Positions 43,245-52,811 of a DNA stretch of 64,000 bases are shown piece by piece. A program made the position numbers and the translations under genes. The notes under the pieces were generated by a model. The model was not told where the DNA came from, did no database searches, and was given only the letters and a program-made list of their open reading frames with translations. The DNA comes from Caenispirillum bisanense (lineage in GTDB: Bacteria; Pseudomonadota; Alphaproteobacteria; Rhodospirillales; Rhodospirillaceae), in the NCBI RefSeq assembly GCF_900230255.1, contig NZ_OCNJ01000008.1:186001-250000 (forward strand), given 5' to 3'. Positions within the stretch are counted from its first letter, which is position 1. The number at the start of each line of letters is the position of its first letter.

Positions 43245-45000
43245 CGGGGCGCCGCGCACAAGCCGGCGGCTCGAAGGCCTGGGGGTGGCGCCCGGCATCG
43301 CGGTGGGAACGGTGCACGTCCACGACGCCGGTGCCCTGCACGCGCCGGAGTACCGCATCCCCCCCGGCCGCATCGAGTCGGAACAGAAGCGCTTTGCCGA
43401 CGCCGTCCAGGCCGCGACGCGCCAGCTCGGCACGCTCAAGCGGCGGGCCGGCAAGCTGCCGGGCGCGGCGGGCGAGGAACTCGGCTACCTGCTCGACGCC
43501 TACCAGCAGATGCTGGGCGGCTCGCGCCTCGTGCGCGGCGTCAACGCCCGCATCGCCGAGCAGCGCCTGAACGCCGAGGCGGCGGTGAAGCACGAGATCG
43601 GCGACCTGCTGACCGCCTTCGCGGCCATGGAGGACAGCTATCTCGCCGGCCGCATGGTCGACATCCGCGACATCGGCCAGCGCCTCATCCGCAACCTGAC
43701 CAAGACGCCGGTGCGGGCGTTCTCCTCCCTCGGCCGCAACACCATCATCGTCACCGAGGAACTGAGCCCGGCCGACACCGCCCTGCTCGACCCCGACACC
43801 GTCAGCGGCTTCGCGACGGAAGTGGGCGGTGCCGACAGCCACACCGCCATCATGGCGCGCTCGCTCGGCATCCCGGCGGTGGTCGGCGTCCAGGGGCTGA
43901 CCCATGCGGTCTACAGCGGCGACGCCATCGTCATCGACGGCACCGCCGGTCAGGTGATCCTCAATCCCGACGAGGAGACCCTCTGCCTCTACCGCAAGCG
44001 CCGCGCCGACTTCCTGCGCCAGCGCCGCAGCCTGGGGCGGCTGCGCGAGGTGCCGGCCGTCACCCGTGACGGCTGCCGCATCCACCTCAACGCCAACATG
44101 GAACTGCCGGCGGAGATCGACGCCACCCTGGCCGCCGGCGCGGAAGGCGTCGGGCTCCTGCGCAGCGAGTTCCTGTTCATGAACCGCGACGACCTGCCCG
44201 ACGAAGACGAGCAGGTGGAGCTGATGCGCCCGGTGGTGGAGGCCATGGACGGCCGCCCCGTCACCGTGCGCACCCTCGATGCCGGCGGCGACAAGCTGGG
44301 GTCGCTGGTCGGCGGCCGCATCTCGCCCAACCCGGCGCTGGGGCTGCGGGCCATCCGCCTCAGCCTCGCCCACGTCGACCTGTTCGAGGCGCAGCTGGCG
44401 GCCATTCTGCGGGTCGGCGCCTACGGGCCGGTGCGCATCCTGCTGCCCATGATCGGCACGCCCGAGGAACTGGTGCAGGCCCGCCGCATCATGGACCAGG
44501 TGGTGCGCCGGCTGCACCGCAAGCGCGTGCCCCTGCCCGACCCGCTGCCGCCGCTCGGCGTCATGATCGAGGTGCCGGGCGCGGCGCTGGCGGCCGATGC
44601 GCTGGCCTACCACGCCGACTTCTTCGCCATCGGCACCAACGACCTGACCCAGTACACGCTGGCCATCGACCGCTCCGACGACACCGTGGCACACCTCTAC
44701 AACCCGCTGCATCCGGCGGTGCTGCGCCTCATCCAGTTCAGCTGCGAAGCCGCCCACCGCGCCGGCATCCCGGTCTCCGTCTGCGGCGAGATGGCCGGCG
44801 ACCCGCGCCTGACGCCGCTGCTCCTCGGCCTCGGGTTCCGCGAGCTGTCCATGTCGTCGACCAACATCCCGCGGGTGAAGCACCGCATCCGCCAGATCGG
44901 CCTGCACGACGCGGCGCGGCGCGCCATGGCCATCATGAGCGAATGGGACGCCGCCCGCATCGGCGCCCTGCTCGACGACTACAACGCCGCGCTGGCCTGA
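43234..45000 (+). CDS. ptsI: PTS enzyme I (phosphoenolpyruvate-protein phosphotransferase)
   Basis: A 588-residue enzyme I, without a GAF domain. The phosphohistidine region is GGADSHTAIMARSLGIPAVVG at about 200-220, with the PEP-binding domain after it (AEGVGLLRSEFLFMNRDDLP, GRISPNPALGLRAIR, the FAIGTNDLTQYTLAIDR motif and VCGEMAGDP). It passes phosphate from PEP to HPr. It ends the hprK-rapZ-EIIA-ptsH-ptsI operon and is followed by a hairpin. Confidence 0.96.
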   Translation: MKTDGAPRTSRRLEGLGVAPGIAVGTVHVHDAGALHAPEYRIPPGRIESEQKRFADAVQAATRQLGTLKRRAGKLPGAAGEELGYLLDAYQQMLGGSRLVRGVNARIAEQRLNAEAAVKHEIGDLLTAFAAMEDSYLAGRMVDIRDIGQRLIRNLTKTPVRAFSSLGRNTIIVTEELSPADTALLDPDTVSGFATEVGGADSHTAIMARSLGIPAVVGVQGLTHAVYSGDAIVIDGTAGQVILNPDEETLCLYRKRRADFLRQRRSLGRLREVPAVTRDGCRIHLNANMELPAEIDATLAAGAEGVGLLRSEFLFMNRDDLPDEDEQVELMRPVVEAMDGRPVTVRTLDAGGDKLGSLVGGRISPNPALGLRAIRLSLAHVDLFEAQLAAILRVGAYGPVRILLPMIGTPEELVQARRIMDQVVRRLHRKRVPLPDPLPPLGVMIEVPGAALAADALAYHADFFAIGTNDLTQYTLAIDRSDDTVAHLYNPLHPAVLRLIQFSCEAAHRAGIPVSVCGEMAGDPRLTPLLLGLGFRELSMSSTNIPRVKHRIRQIGLHDAARRAMAIMSEWDAARIGALLDDYNAALA

Positions 45001-45010
45001 AGGAAGGATG

Positions 45011-45036
45011 CGAGGGAGGGGAGGCCCTCCCTCGCG
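45011..45036 (+). terminator. GC-rich hairpin after ptsI (possible terminator)
   Basis: An 11-bp perfect stem, GCGAGGGAGGG pairing with CCCTCCCTCGC around GAGG, lies 10 bp after the ptsI stop. No T-run follows, so termination may be weak or assisted by Rho. Confidence 0.5.
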
Positions 45037-45082
45037 CTCCCTCCGGGAGGGGGCGTCGTCCTCCACGGCATCCGCCCGGGGA

Positions 45083-45173
45083 GCCGTGGATGCGCGGGTC
45101 GAGCCCGCGCATGACAAGGTGTTGAAAAACAACCCGAATTGTCATGGCCGGACTTGATCCGGCCATCCACGGC
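45083..45173. repeat. Pair of inverted REP-type hairpins (locus B)
   Basis: The copy at 45083-45115 has arms GCGCGGG/CCCGCGC around TCGAG. The copy at 45141-45173, opposite in orientation, has arms GGCCGGA/TCCGGCC around CTTGA and is identical in its core to 39931-39963. They lie between ptsI and the ahcY control region. Confidence 0.85.
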
Positions 45174-45254
45174 GTCTCCGGCCGCGGCCACCGGCACCGT
45201 CCTCCACGGCGCACGGTGGGAAAAGGCCGGCCACCCCTCCCCATTCGCATCACC

Positions 45255-45274
45255 ATATAAAGATATCTTTATAT
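45255..45274. promoter_or_regulatory. Perfect 20-bp palindrome, probable operator of ahcY
   Basis: ATATAAAGATATCTTTATAT is a perfect inverted repeat and the most AT-rich patch for hundreds of bases around. It ends 5 bp upstream of the predicted -35 of ahcY. Its form resembles operators of ArsR-type regulators; SahR, an ArsR-family regulator of S-adenosylhomocysteine recycling in proteobacteria, is the obvious candidate, but no such gene is in the window. Confidence 0.75.
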
Positions 45275-45279
45275 CCCCC

Positions 45280-45308
45280 TTGCCAGCGGGCCGGCGCGAG
45301 GGTATATC
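45280..45308 (+). promoter_or_regulatory. Predicted promoter of ahcY
   Basis: TTGCCA (-35) and TATATC (-10) are 17 bp apart. Transcription would start near 45315, about 25 bp before the ahcY ATG, whose ribosome site is TGGAGGA. Confidence 0.6.
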
Positions 45309-45338
45309 CTCCCCAATGCCCAAGCCTGGAGGACCCCC

Positions 45339-46631
45339 ATGAGCTTTACCGATTTCAAGGTCAAGGACATCTCGCTGGCCGATTGGGGCCGCAAGGAAAT
45401 CGCCATCGCCGAAACCGAGATGCCCGGCCTGATGGCGCTGCGCGAGGAATACGGCGCGGCCCAGCCGCTCAAGGGCGCCCGCATCGCCGGCTGCCTGCAC
45501 ATGACCATCCAGACCGCCGTGCTGATCGAGACGCTGACCGCGCTCGGCGCCGAAGTGCGCTGGTCGTCGTGCAACATCTTCTCGACCCAGGACCAGGCCG
45601 CCGCCGCCATCGCCGCCGCCGAGATCCCGGTGTTCGCCTGGAAGGGCATGTCGGAAGAAGAGTTCTGGTGGTGCATCGAAGCCACCATCGAGGGCCCCAA
45701 CGGCTGGCGCCCGAACATGATCCTGGACGACGGCGGCGACCTCACCCAGATCATGCACGACAAGTACCCCGAGTTGCTCGCCGACGTGCGCGGCATCTCG
45801 GAAGAGACGACCACGGGCGTCCACCGCCTGTACGAGATGGCCAAGAAGGGCACGCTCAAGGTGCCGGCCATCAACGTCAACGACAGCGTCACCAAGTCGA
45901 AGTTCGACAACCTCTACGGCTGCCGCGAAAGCCTGGTGGACGGCATCAAGCGCGCCACCGACGTGATGCTCGCCGGCAAGGTCGCGGTGGTCTGCGGCTA
46001 CGGCGACGTGGGCAAGGGCTCGGCCGAGTCCCTGCGCAGCCAGGGCGCCCGCGTGCTGGTCACCGAGATCGACCCGATCTGCGCCCTGCAGGCTGCCATG
46101 GAAGGCTATCAGGTCACCACCATGGAAGACGCGGCGGCGGCCGGTGACATCTTCGTCACCACCACCGGCAACAAGGACGTCATCACGCTCGACCACATGC
46201 GCGAGATGAAGGACCGGGCCATCGTCTGCAACATCGGCCACTTCGACAGCGAGATCCAGATCTCGGCCCTGCGCAATTACAAGTGGCACAACGTGAAGCC
46301 GCAGGTGGACGAGGTCGAGTTCCCCGACGGCAAGCGCCTGATCGTGCTGGCCGAAGGCCGCCTGGTGAACCTGGGCTGCGCCACCGGCCACCCGAGCTTC
46401 GTCATGTCCGCCAGCTTCACCAACCAGGTGCTGGCGCAGATCGAGCTGTGGAACCACGCCGACAAGTACGACCGCCAGGTCTACGTGCTGCCGAAGGCGC
46501 TGGACGAAAAGGTCGCCATGCTCCACCTCGCCAAGCTGGGCGTGAAGCTGACGACCCTGAGCAAGGACCAGGCCGACTACATCGGCGTGCCGGTCCAGGG
46601 GCCGTTCAAGCCGGACCACTACCGCTACTGA
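45339..46631 (+). CDS. ahcY: Adenosylhomocysteinase
   Basis: A 430-residue S-adenosylhomocysteine hydrolase, which splits SAH into adenosine and homocysteine and so relieves inhibition of methyltransferases. Typical blocks are [33 protein letters not shown], the NAD-binding [22 protein letters not shown], and the C-terminal KPDHYRY ending with the conserved Lys-Tyr pair. TGGAGGA precedes the start. Probably monocistronic with its own operator, promoter and terminator. Confidence 0.98.
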   Translation: MSFTDFKVKDISLADWGRKEIAIAETEMPGLMALREEYGAAQPLKGARIAGCLHMTIQTAVLIETLTALGAEVRWSSCNIFSTQDQAAAAIAAAEIPVFAWKGMSEEEFWWCIEATIEGPNGWRPNMILDDGGDLTQIMHDKYPELLADVRGISEETTTGVHRLYEMAKKGTLKVPAINVNDSVTKSKFDNLYGCRESLVDGIKRATDVMLAGKVAVVCGYGDVGKGSAESLRSQGARVLVTEIDPICALQAAMEGYQVTTMEDAAAAGDIFVTTTGNKDVITLDHMREMKDRAIVCNIGHFDSEIQISALRNYKWHNVKPQVDEVEFPDGKRLIVLAEGRLVNLGCATGHPSFVMSASFTNQVLAQIELWNHADKYDRQVYVLPKALDEKVAMLHLAKLGVKLTTLSKDQADYIGVPVQGPFKPDHYRY

Positions 46632-46650
46632 TCCGGCGGTACGGTCGAGC

Positions 46651-46685
46651 AAAAGGGGCGTCCGGCGGCAGCCGGACGCCCTTTT
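46651..46685 (+). terminator. Rho-independent terminator after ahcY
   Basis: An 11-bp stem GGGCGTCCGGC / GCCGGACGCCC around a 4-base loop, preceded by AAAA and followed by TTTT, 20 bp after the ahcY stop. The A and T flanks would let it act in both directions. Confidence 0.9.
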
Positions 46686-46764
46686 CGCATGTGCGGCGGC
46701 GTGCGTTGCCAGACTCAACCTGAAGGGGTACGCTTTCCGGCGCAACGTCAGGGGAGGCGGCGGC

Positions 46765-47355
46765 ATGGCGGAGACGGTGCCGTGGTTCTGGATCATCGGC
46801 GGGCCCAACGGGGCGGGGAAGACGACCATCGCGTCGGTGGTCGTTTCGGCCGTCGCGCCGTCGGCGCAGTTTCTGAATGCCGACATCATCGCAAGCGGGC
46901 TCGATCCGCAGCAGCCGGAACGCGCTGCGATGCAGGCGGGCAGGCTGTTCCTCGACCGGTTGTCGGAGGAACTGTCGGCGCGCCGTCCGGTCGTGGTCGA
47001 AAGCACCCTGTCGTCCAGCAGATACGCCCGTCTGGCGCAGGATCTGAAGGGCCAGGGCTGGCGTGTCGGCCTGATCTACGTCTATCTGCGGGAGGCGGCC
47101 CTGTCGCCGCACCGCATTGCTTCGCGGGTCAGCCGTGGCGGCCACTTCGTGCCCACGGCTGACGCCATCCGGCGGTACGATCGGAGCCTCGGGCTCCTGC
47201 GCCGCCACTTGGATCTCGCCGACTGCTGGACCATATACGACAACAGCGGCAGCGAACCCGTACTTGCCGCGCGAGGAGCCGGGATGCACACTGAGCTTCT
47301 GGCCTGTGACGACCGTCTCGCCCAAGTGCTTACCCGTTCCGGAGTCCGACCATGA
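46765..47355 (+). CDS. Zeta-toxin-like P-loop kinase family protein
   Basis: A 196-residue P-loop protein. Walker A is GGPNGAGKTT at about residues 12-21, then FLNADIIASGLDP, the VVVESTLSSSRY segment (a zeta-type helical substrate region) and YVYLREAALSPHRIASRVSRGGHFVP, which matches zeta-toxin family members in proteobacteria (often UDP-sugar kinases). It overlaps the following small gene by ATGA. The pair could be a toxin-antitoxin unit or a chromosomal kinase with a small partner; the order toxin then small gene is opposite to the usual one. Confidence 0.8.
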   Translation: MAETVPWFWIIGGPNGAGKTTIASVVVSAVAPSAQFLNADIIASGLDPQQPERAAMQAGRLFLDRLSEELSARRPVVVESTLSSSRYARLAQDLKGQGWRVGLIYVYLREAALSPHRIASRVSRGGHFVPTADAIRRYDRSLGLLRRHLDLADCWTIYDNSGSEPVLAARGAGMHTELLACDDRLAQVLTRSGVRP

Positions 47356-47564
47356 CCGACGTCGCGCTCGATCCCGCCTCCCCCGACTTCGCCGCGCAGT
47401 TGACCGTCCGTGTCAGGCAGGCTGTGCGGGATGCCATCGCCGATCATGGCGCCGCCGGTACCGACATCGCCTACATGAAGGACGGCGCTATCGTCGTCGG
47501 TCCGGCCTCCGATCTGATCGCGGTCACGGACGCCCGGCCGCAGCGCCGCGCCGCCGGCCGATGA
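47352..47564 (+). CDS. Small protein downstream of zeta-like gene
   Basis: A 70-residue protein (MTDVALDPASPDFAAQLTVR...) with a helical first half, an MKDGAIVVGPASDLIAV beta segment, and an Arg-rich end. Family not recognised. It overlaps the zeta-like gene by four bases and may be its regulator or antitoxin; this rests only on position. Confidence 0.6.
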   Translation: MTDVALDPASPDFAAQLTVRVRQAVRDAIADHGAAGTDIAYMKDGAIVVGPASDLIAVTDARPQRRAAGR

Positions 47565-47595
47565 CGCTCCGCCCGCACCAAAGCACCTCCCCCGC

Positions 47596-50025
47596 GTGAC
47601 CCCCGACCTCCTGCCCGGCCTGCAGACGGCCGCCGTCGCCGCCATTGCGGCGGCGGGGCTGATGCTCGCCTTGTTGCTGCTGCAGATGCGCGCCCGCCGC
47701 GCCGCCGAGGACGAGGCGCGGCAATGGCGGGTGCGGGCGGAAGCGGTGGGCGAGGCGCTGGGGGCCGCCCCCGACGGCCATTACCTGTGGTACCACGGCG
47801 TCGAGGACGGCGGGTTGGGGCGGTGCTCGCGGCGGCTCGCGGTGCTGCTCGGCCTGTTCGACGGCACCGGGTCCGACTGGGACGGCGTGCTCGACGGCTT
47901 CGGCGATCAGGGCGGCGCCGAACTGGGCGGTGCCGTCGCCGTGCTGCGGGCGGAAGGCGAAGGCTTCGAGCTGGAACTGGAGCATGCCGCCACCGGCCGC
48001 CGCATCCTCGCCGTCGGCATCCGCGCCGTGCGCGACGACGGCGAGCCGCTGGCCGACCTGGTGTGGATGCGCGACGTCACCGAGGGCACCATCGCCGTCG
48101 AGGGCCTGACCCGCGAGACCACCCACCTGGGGGCGGAACGCGACATCCTGCGCGCCGCCCTCGACGGCCTAGACTGCCCGGTGTGGCTGCGCGACGAGAA
48201 CCTGTCGCTCATCTACGCCAACCGCGCCTATCAGCTGGCGGTGGATGCCGAGGAACCGGGCCAGGCCGTCGCCGAAGGGCGCGAGCTGGCCTCCACCACC
48301 ACCGCCCGCCGCCTGCGGGCGCTCGCCGCCGCCGCCCGCGCCGCCGGCGAGATGCGCCAGGACGCCGTGCCCATCGTGGTGCGCGGCAACCGCCGCCTCA
48401 TGGAGGTGACGGAAATGCCCATCCACCTGCCGGCCCGCTCCCGCCACGAGCTGCCGCGGCTGGTCACCGCCGGCATCGCCTACGACGTCACCAGCCGCGA
48501 GGATCTCGCCAAGCGCCTGGCGCGCGAGGACGCCGCCCACGCCGAGGTGCTGGAGCGCCTGTCCACCGCCATCGCCATCTTCGACGGCGACGCCCGCCTG
48601 CGCTTCTTCAACGTCGCTTTCGCCGAACTGTGGCGGCTCGATCCCGAATGGCTGGCGCAGGGGCCGCGCTACGGCGAGTTCCTCGAGGAACTGCGGGCCA
48701 ACCGCCAGCTGCCCGAGGTCGCCGACTACCCCGCCTACAAGGAAGGGGAACTGGCCCGCTTCGCCCGCCAGCTCGGCCCGACGGAAGATCTGCTGCACCT
48801 GCCCGACGGCTCGACCCTGCGACGGGTCATCGCGCCGCACCCCATGGGCGGGCTGCTGTGCACCTTCGAGGACGTCACCGACCGCCTGGCGCTGGAACGC
48901 AGCTACAACACCCTCATCGCCGTCCACCGCGAGACGCTGGACCACCTGCGCGAGGCGGTGGCGGTGTTCGGCGACGACGGGCGCCTGCGCCTGTCCAACC
49001 CGGCCTTCGCCCGCATCTGGGGCGTGGCGCCGACCGATCTGGCGGCCAAGCCGCACGTGGTGGAACTGGTGGACGGCCTGCGCCCGCTGTTCGCCGACGA
49101 CGGCGAGGCCGAACGCTTCCGCGCCGTGCTCGCCCTGCCCGCCGCCGCCACCGGCGAGCGCACCGCCCGCCGCGCCCGCCTGCGCCGCGCCGACGACTCG
49201 GTGCTGGAGGCGGTGACCGTGCCGCTGCCCGACGGCGGCGCGCTCGCCACCTTCGCCGACGTGACGGCCAGCGCCCAGGTGGAGCGCGCCCTGCGCGAGC
49301 GGGCCGAGGCGCTGACCGCCGCCGACCGCCTGAAGAGCCAGTTCCTCGCCAACGTGTCCTACGAGTTGCGCACGCCGCTCACCACCGTGTCGGGCTTCGC
49401 CGAGATCCTGGCCGACGGCTATTACGGCGACCTCAACAGCCGGCAGATGGAATACGCCCGCGCCATGGCGGAAACGGCGCAGTCGCTGGTCACTCTCATC
49501 GACGACATCACCGACCTCGCCTCCATCGAGGCGGGCGAGCTGGCGCTGGAACTGGACGCCTTCGACGTCGGCGCGGCGCTCGCCAGCGTGCTGGCGCTGA
49601 CGCGCGAGAGCCTGCGCCGCAAGTCGGTGACCATGCACTTCGACTGCCCGCCCGACACCGGCTGGATGGTCGCCGACGAGAAGCGCGTCAAGCAGGTGCT
49701 CTATCACCTGTTGTCCAACGCCGTGCGCTTCACGCCCCAGGGCGGCAGCGTGACGCTGGCCGCCCAGCGCGACGGCGCCGACGTGGTCTTCACGGTGGCC
49801 GACACCGGCGCCGGCATCCCGCCCGCCGACCAGGACTTCATGTTCGACACTTTCGCCCGCGGCCCCGGCTCGCCGGGCCACGGCCTCGGCCTCGCGCTGG
49901 TGAAGAGCTTCGTGGAGCTGCATGGCGGGTCGGTGGAACTGGTCTCGGTACCCGGCGAGGGCACCACCGTCACCTGCCGCCTGCCGGCCGGCACCGGTCC
50001 CGGCGCCGCCGCGTCGGCGGCGTGA
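47596..50025 (+). CDS. divL: DivL-like PAS sensor pseudokinase with tyrosine at the phospho-site
   Basis: An 809-residue protein with one N-terminal membrane segment (about 10-30), three PAS-like regions (about 185-300, 315-430, 445-560), a DHp-type helix pair and an intact-looking ATPase domain (N-box [12 protein letters not shown]1 [10 protein letters not shown]2 [10 protein letters not shown]). In the H-box the histidine is replaced by tyrosine: [11 protein letters not shown]589. This is the hallmark of DivL, which in Caulobacter controls CckA and hence CtrA. Length and domain order fit DivL. The GTG start at 47596 is the only one that includes the membrane segment. Confidence 0.85.
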   Translation: MTPDLLPGLQTAAVAAIAAAGLMLALLLLQMRARRAAEDEARQWRVRAEAVGEALGAAPDGHYLWYHGVEDGGLGRCSRRLAVLLGLFDGTGSDWDGVLDGFGDQGGAELGGAVAVLRAEGEGFELELEHAATGRRILAVGIRAVRDDGEPLADLVWMRDVTEGTIAVEGLTRETTHLGAERDILRAALDGLDCPVWLRDENLSLIYANRAYQLAVDAEEPGQAVAEGRELASTTTARRLRALAAAARAAGEMRQDAVPIVVRGNRRLMEVTEMPIHLPARSRHELPRLVTAGIAYDVTSREDLAKRLAREDAAHAEVLERLSTAIAIFDGDARLRFFNVAFAELWRLDPEWLAQGPRYGEFLEELRANRQLPEVADYPAYKEGELARFARQLGPTEDLLHLPDGSTLRRVIAPHPMGGLLCTFEDVTDRLALERSYNTLIAVHRETLDHLREAVAVFGDDGRLRLSNPAFARIWGVAPTDLAAKPHVVELVDGLRPLFADDGEAERFRAVLALPAAATGERTARRARLRRADDSVLEAVTVPLPDGGALATFADVTASAQVERALRERAEALTAADRLKSQFLANVSYELRTPLTTVSGFAEILADGYYGDLNSRQMEYARAMAETAQSLVTLIDDITDLASIEAGELALELDAFDVGAALASVLALTRESLRRKSVTMHFDCPPDTGWMVADEKRVKQVLYHLLSNAVRFTPQGGSVTLAAQRDGADVVFTVADTGAGIPPADQDFMFDTFARGPGSPGHGLGLALVKSFVELHGGSVELVSVPGEGTTVTCRLPAGTGPGAAASAA

Positions 50026-50075
50026 GCGGGAAGCCGGCGTCGTTTCGATGTCGTGACGAGCCGGCGCCGCCTGCC

Positions 50076-52658
50076 CTATTCCGCCGCCACCACCGCCTTC
50101 TGCGCCGGCGGCAGGGTGACGTGGAAGCTGGTGCCGATGCCGTCGGCGTGGGGCTCGGCCCAGATGCGGCCGCCGTGCAGTTCCGCCACCTTGCGGCAGA
50201 CGGCGAGGCCGATGCCGGTGCCCTCGTAGCGGCTGCGCGGGTGCAGGCGCTGGAAGATCTTGAAGATGCGCTCCGTCTGGTCGGCCGGCACGCCGATGCC
50301 GTTGTCGCTGACGGTGACGCGGATGCGGTCGCCGTCGGGCCGGGCGGAGACGACGATGACCGGCGGCCGGTCGGGGTGGCGGTACTTCACCGCGTTGCCG
50401 ATGAGGTTCTGCAGCAGGCGCACCATGTCGCTCGGGTCGGCGAAGACGGTCGGCAGGAGGCCGTCGGACGTCACCGTGGCGGCGGTCTCGGCCAGCGCCA
50501 CCGACAGGTTGCGCAGGGCCGTCTCCAGCGGTTCGGCCAGCGGCACCGCCGCCGCCTGACGATCGGAGCGGCCGACGCGGGAATATTCGAGCAGGTCGAG
50601 GATCAGCCGGTCCATGCGGCGCGCGCCCTCGGTGGCGAAGTCCATGAACTCGCGCGCGTCGGGCGGCAGGGTGCTGGCGTAGCGCCGTTCCAGCAGGCCG
50701 AGGTAGCTGGTCACCATGCGCAGCGGCTCGCGCAGGTCGTGGGACGCGACGTAGGCGAAGTCTTCCAGCTCGGCGTTGGACTGTTCCAGCTCGCGCACCA
50801 GGGCGCGCAGGTGTTCCTGGTAGGTGCGCTGGGCGGTGACGTCGTGCGCCACGCCCTCGACGCCGACCACCCGGCCCGCCTCGTCCAGCACCGTCGCCTC
50901 CACCACGGAAATGGCGCGGCGGCTGCCGTCCTCGTGGATGTAGGCGCATTCGTACGAGCGGGTGAAGGGCACGCCGGCGTGCAGCTGGGCCTGGCGTTCC
51001 TTCCACCGTTCCAGCTCGTCGGGCGGCATGTAGCGGGTGTAGTCGGCCCGCAGGTCGTCGAGCGTATGGCCGAGCACGTCCTCGGCCGAGGGGCTCAGGT
51101 AGATGAAGCGGCCGTCCACGTCGTGGGCGAAGACGGCGTGGTTCTTCAGGTTCTCCACCAGGCCGCGGTACTTCTCCTCGCTTTCGCGCACGGCCTGTTC
51201 GGCCTGGCGGCGGGCGGCGATGTCGACCAGACCGAGCAGCAGCACCCCCTCGCCCTTGAACAGCGCCGGCGCGGCCGACAGCAGCACCCAGCCGCGGCGG
51301 CCGTCGGCGGTGCGCACCGCCACCTCGCGGTCGGTCACCGGGTCGGTGCCGGCGCCGGCGTCGGCCAGCCGCAGGCGGTCGGCGGGCTCGATGAGGAAGT
51401 CGTGGAGGTGCGCCGTCTCGGCCAGCCCGAGCAGCCCTTGCGCCCGCTCGTTGCGCTGGAGCACCAGCCCGTCGGACACCCGCGCCATGAGCAGCGGGAA
51501 GGGCGCGGTCAGCGCCAGCATGCGGAACAGCTGCTCGCTTTCCCGCAACTCGGCCTCGCGGGCGGCGATGACGTCGAGGAAGAAGCGCAGGTTGCGCCCC
51601 ATGTCGCCGATCTCGTCGCCACCCTCCGTCGGAACCGGGTGGCTGCGGCCGGCGATGTGGGCGGCCATGGCCGATTGCAGGGCCCGCAGGCGCAGGATGA
51701 CGCTTTCGCGCAGGTACAGGAAGGTCAGCAGCATGACCACGCCGGTGGCGGCCAGCACGGCGGCGAAGGTGATCTGCGAGCGGTCGAAGCGGTCGGCGGC
51801 GGCGTTGGCGGCATCGCGCGCCGCCTGTTCGCCGTCGAAGAACAATTGCGCCGAGGCGGCCCGCAGCAGGTCCGCCAGCGAGCGGTTGCGGCCGAGCATG
51901 CCGCGGATGGAGTCGTCGAGGGCCAGCAGCCGGCGGCGCAGCGGCAGCACGCCGGACACGGGATCCTCCGCCCACGACGCGAGCGTGCGGCGCACGTCGA
52001 GCGCGCCGGCGCGTTGTTCGGGCGGCAGGTCGGCCGCCACGGCGTCGATCGACTGCAAAGCCGCGGTCAGGCTGCGCACTTCGCGCTCGAACACCGCCGG
52101 ATGCTGGGCGAGGGCGCTGGCCTGCAGCGCCTCCAGGGCGGTGCGGGCGCCGTCGTGCCACGCCAGGGCGCCGCCGTCCCCGTCGTGCAGGTCGGGGCGC
52201 GCGCGCAACACGTGGGTGGTGGTCTGCTCCAGCGCCCGGCGCAGGCGGTGGCGTTCCGCCACCTGGGCGTCCAGCTCGCCGAGCGTTTCGACGAATCCGT
52301 CCTTCAGGCGCCGGATGGTGGCGACGCTGTCGTCCGGTGTGCCACCGGCCGCCAGTTCCTCGGTCAGCCGGTCGAGGGTGCGCACGAGGTCGAGGATGCG
52401 CATCATCTCGGTCTCGCGGGCGCCGTTGGTGTCGGTCAGCACGAGCGCGGAGGCCTGCGCCGACAGCAGCGCCGCCTGGCGGTCCAGCTTGGCGGCGGCG
52501 AGGATGGCCGGCAGGCGGTCGCGGGCGAGCCCGCTCACCTGCCCTTGCAGGTCGCCGAAGGTCCGCAGCGCGAAAGCGCCCAGCATCACCGTCAGGCCGA
52601 CGATGATCAGCAAGGCCGCCAAGACGCGGAACGCCACACCGATACGCCAGCGGCCCAT
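50076..52658 (-). CDS. Membrane sensor histidine kinase (HAMP, two PAS, HisKA, HATPase)
   Basis: An 860-residue sensor kinase. Membrane helices at about 8-30 and 288-312 bracket a large periplasmic helical domain with Ala and Arg, followed by HAMP (about 313-365), two PAS regions (about 375-490 and 500-620), a HisKA domain with H640 in [17 protein letters not shown], and an ATPase domain ([32 protein letters not shown]). The H-box type is that of phytochrome-like kinases. AAGGGGGCGG precedes the ATG. No response regulator adjoins it; it is divergent from two binding-protein genes, with 153 bp between. Confidence 0.93.
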   Translation of the reverse strand: MGRWRIGVAFRVLAALLIIVGLTVMLGAFALRTFGDLQGQVSGLARDRLPAILAAAKLDRQAALLSAQASALVLTDTNGARETEMMRILDLVRTLDRLTEELAAGGTPDDSVATIRRLKDGFVETLGELDAQVAERHRLRRALEQTTTHVLRARPDLHDGDGGALAWHDGARTALEALQASALAQHPAVFEREVRSLTAALQSIDAVAADLPPEQRAGALDVRRTLASWAEDPVSGVLPLRRRLLALDDSIRGMLGRNRSLADLLRAASAQLFFDGEQAARDAANAAADRFDRSQITFAAVLAATGVVMLLTFLYLRESVILRLRALQSAMAAHIAGRSHPVPTEGGDEIGDMGRNLRFFLDVIAAREAELRESEQLFRMLALTAPFPLLMARVSDGLVLQRNERAQGLLGLAETAHLHDFLIEPADRLRLADAGAGTDPVTDREVAVRTADGRRGWVLLSAAPALFKGEGVLLLGLVDIAARRQAEQAVRESEEKYRGLVENLKNHAVFAHDVDGRFIYLSPSAEDVLGHTLDDLRADYTRYMPPDELERWKERQAQLHAGVPFTRSYECAYIHEDGSRRAISVVEATVLDEAGRVVGVEGVAHDVTAQRTYQEHLRALVRELEQSNAELEDFAYVASHDLREPLRMVTSYLGLLERRYASTLPPDAREFMDFATEGARRMDRLILDLLEYSRVGRSDRQAAAVPLAEPLETALRNLSVALAETAATVTSDGLLPTVFADPSDMVRLLQNLIGNAVKYRHPDRPPVIVVSARPDGDRIRVTVSDNGIGVPADQTERIFKIFQRLHPRSRYEGTGIGLAVCRKVAELHGGRIWAEPHADGIGTSFHVTLPPAQKAVVAAE

Positions 52659-52811
52659 GCCGCCCCCTTGTCCGCCCGCGGGCGACCAGCCGCCCCCGAT
52701 ATGTCCCCCTGCACGACCCGGCCGCCAGCACAGCCGTCGCGAAAACAGGCGACAGTATGTATCATCGGATAGCACAAGGGAATGCCGCGCGAGCGGAACC
52801 AAGGGGGCCGC

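Noticed and set aside
45175-45338. SAM or SAH riboswitch before ahcY
   Set aside because: The predicted leader is only about 25 bases; the palindrome lies upstream of the promoter and so acts on DNA.
48169-52731. Giant open frames of 1,500 to 1,700 codons on both strands across divL and the histidine kinase
   Set aside because: They are shadows of real GC-rich genes: very Arg/Ala/Gly/Pro-rich or His/Val/Gln-rich, with no recognisable domains of their own beyond the true frames.
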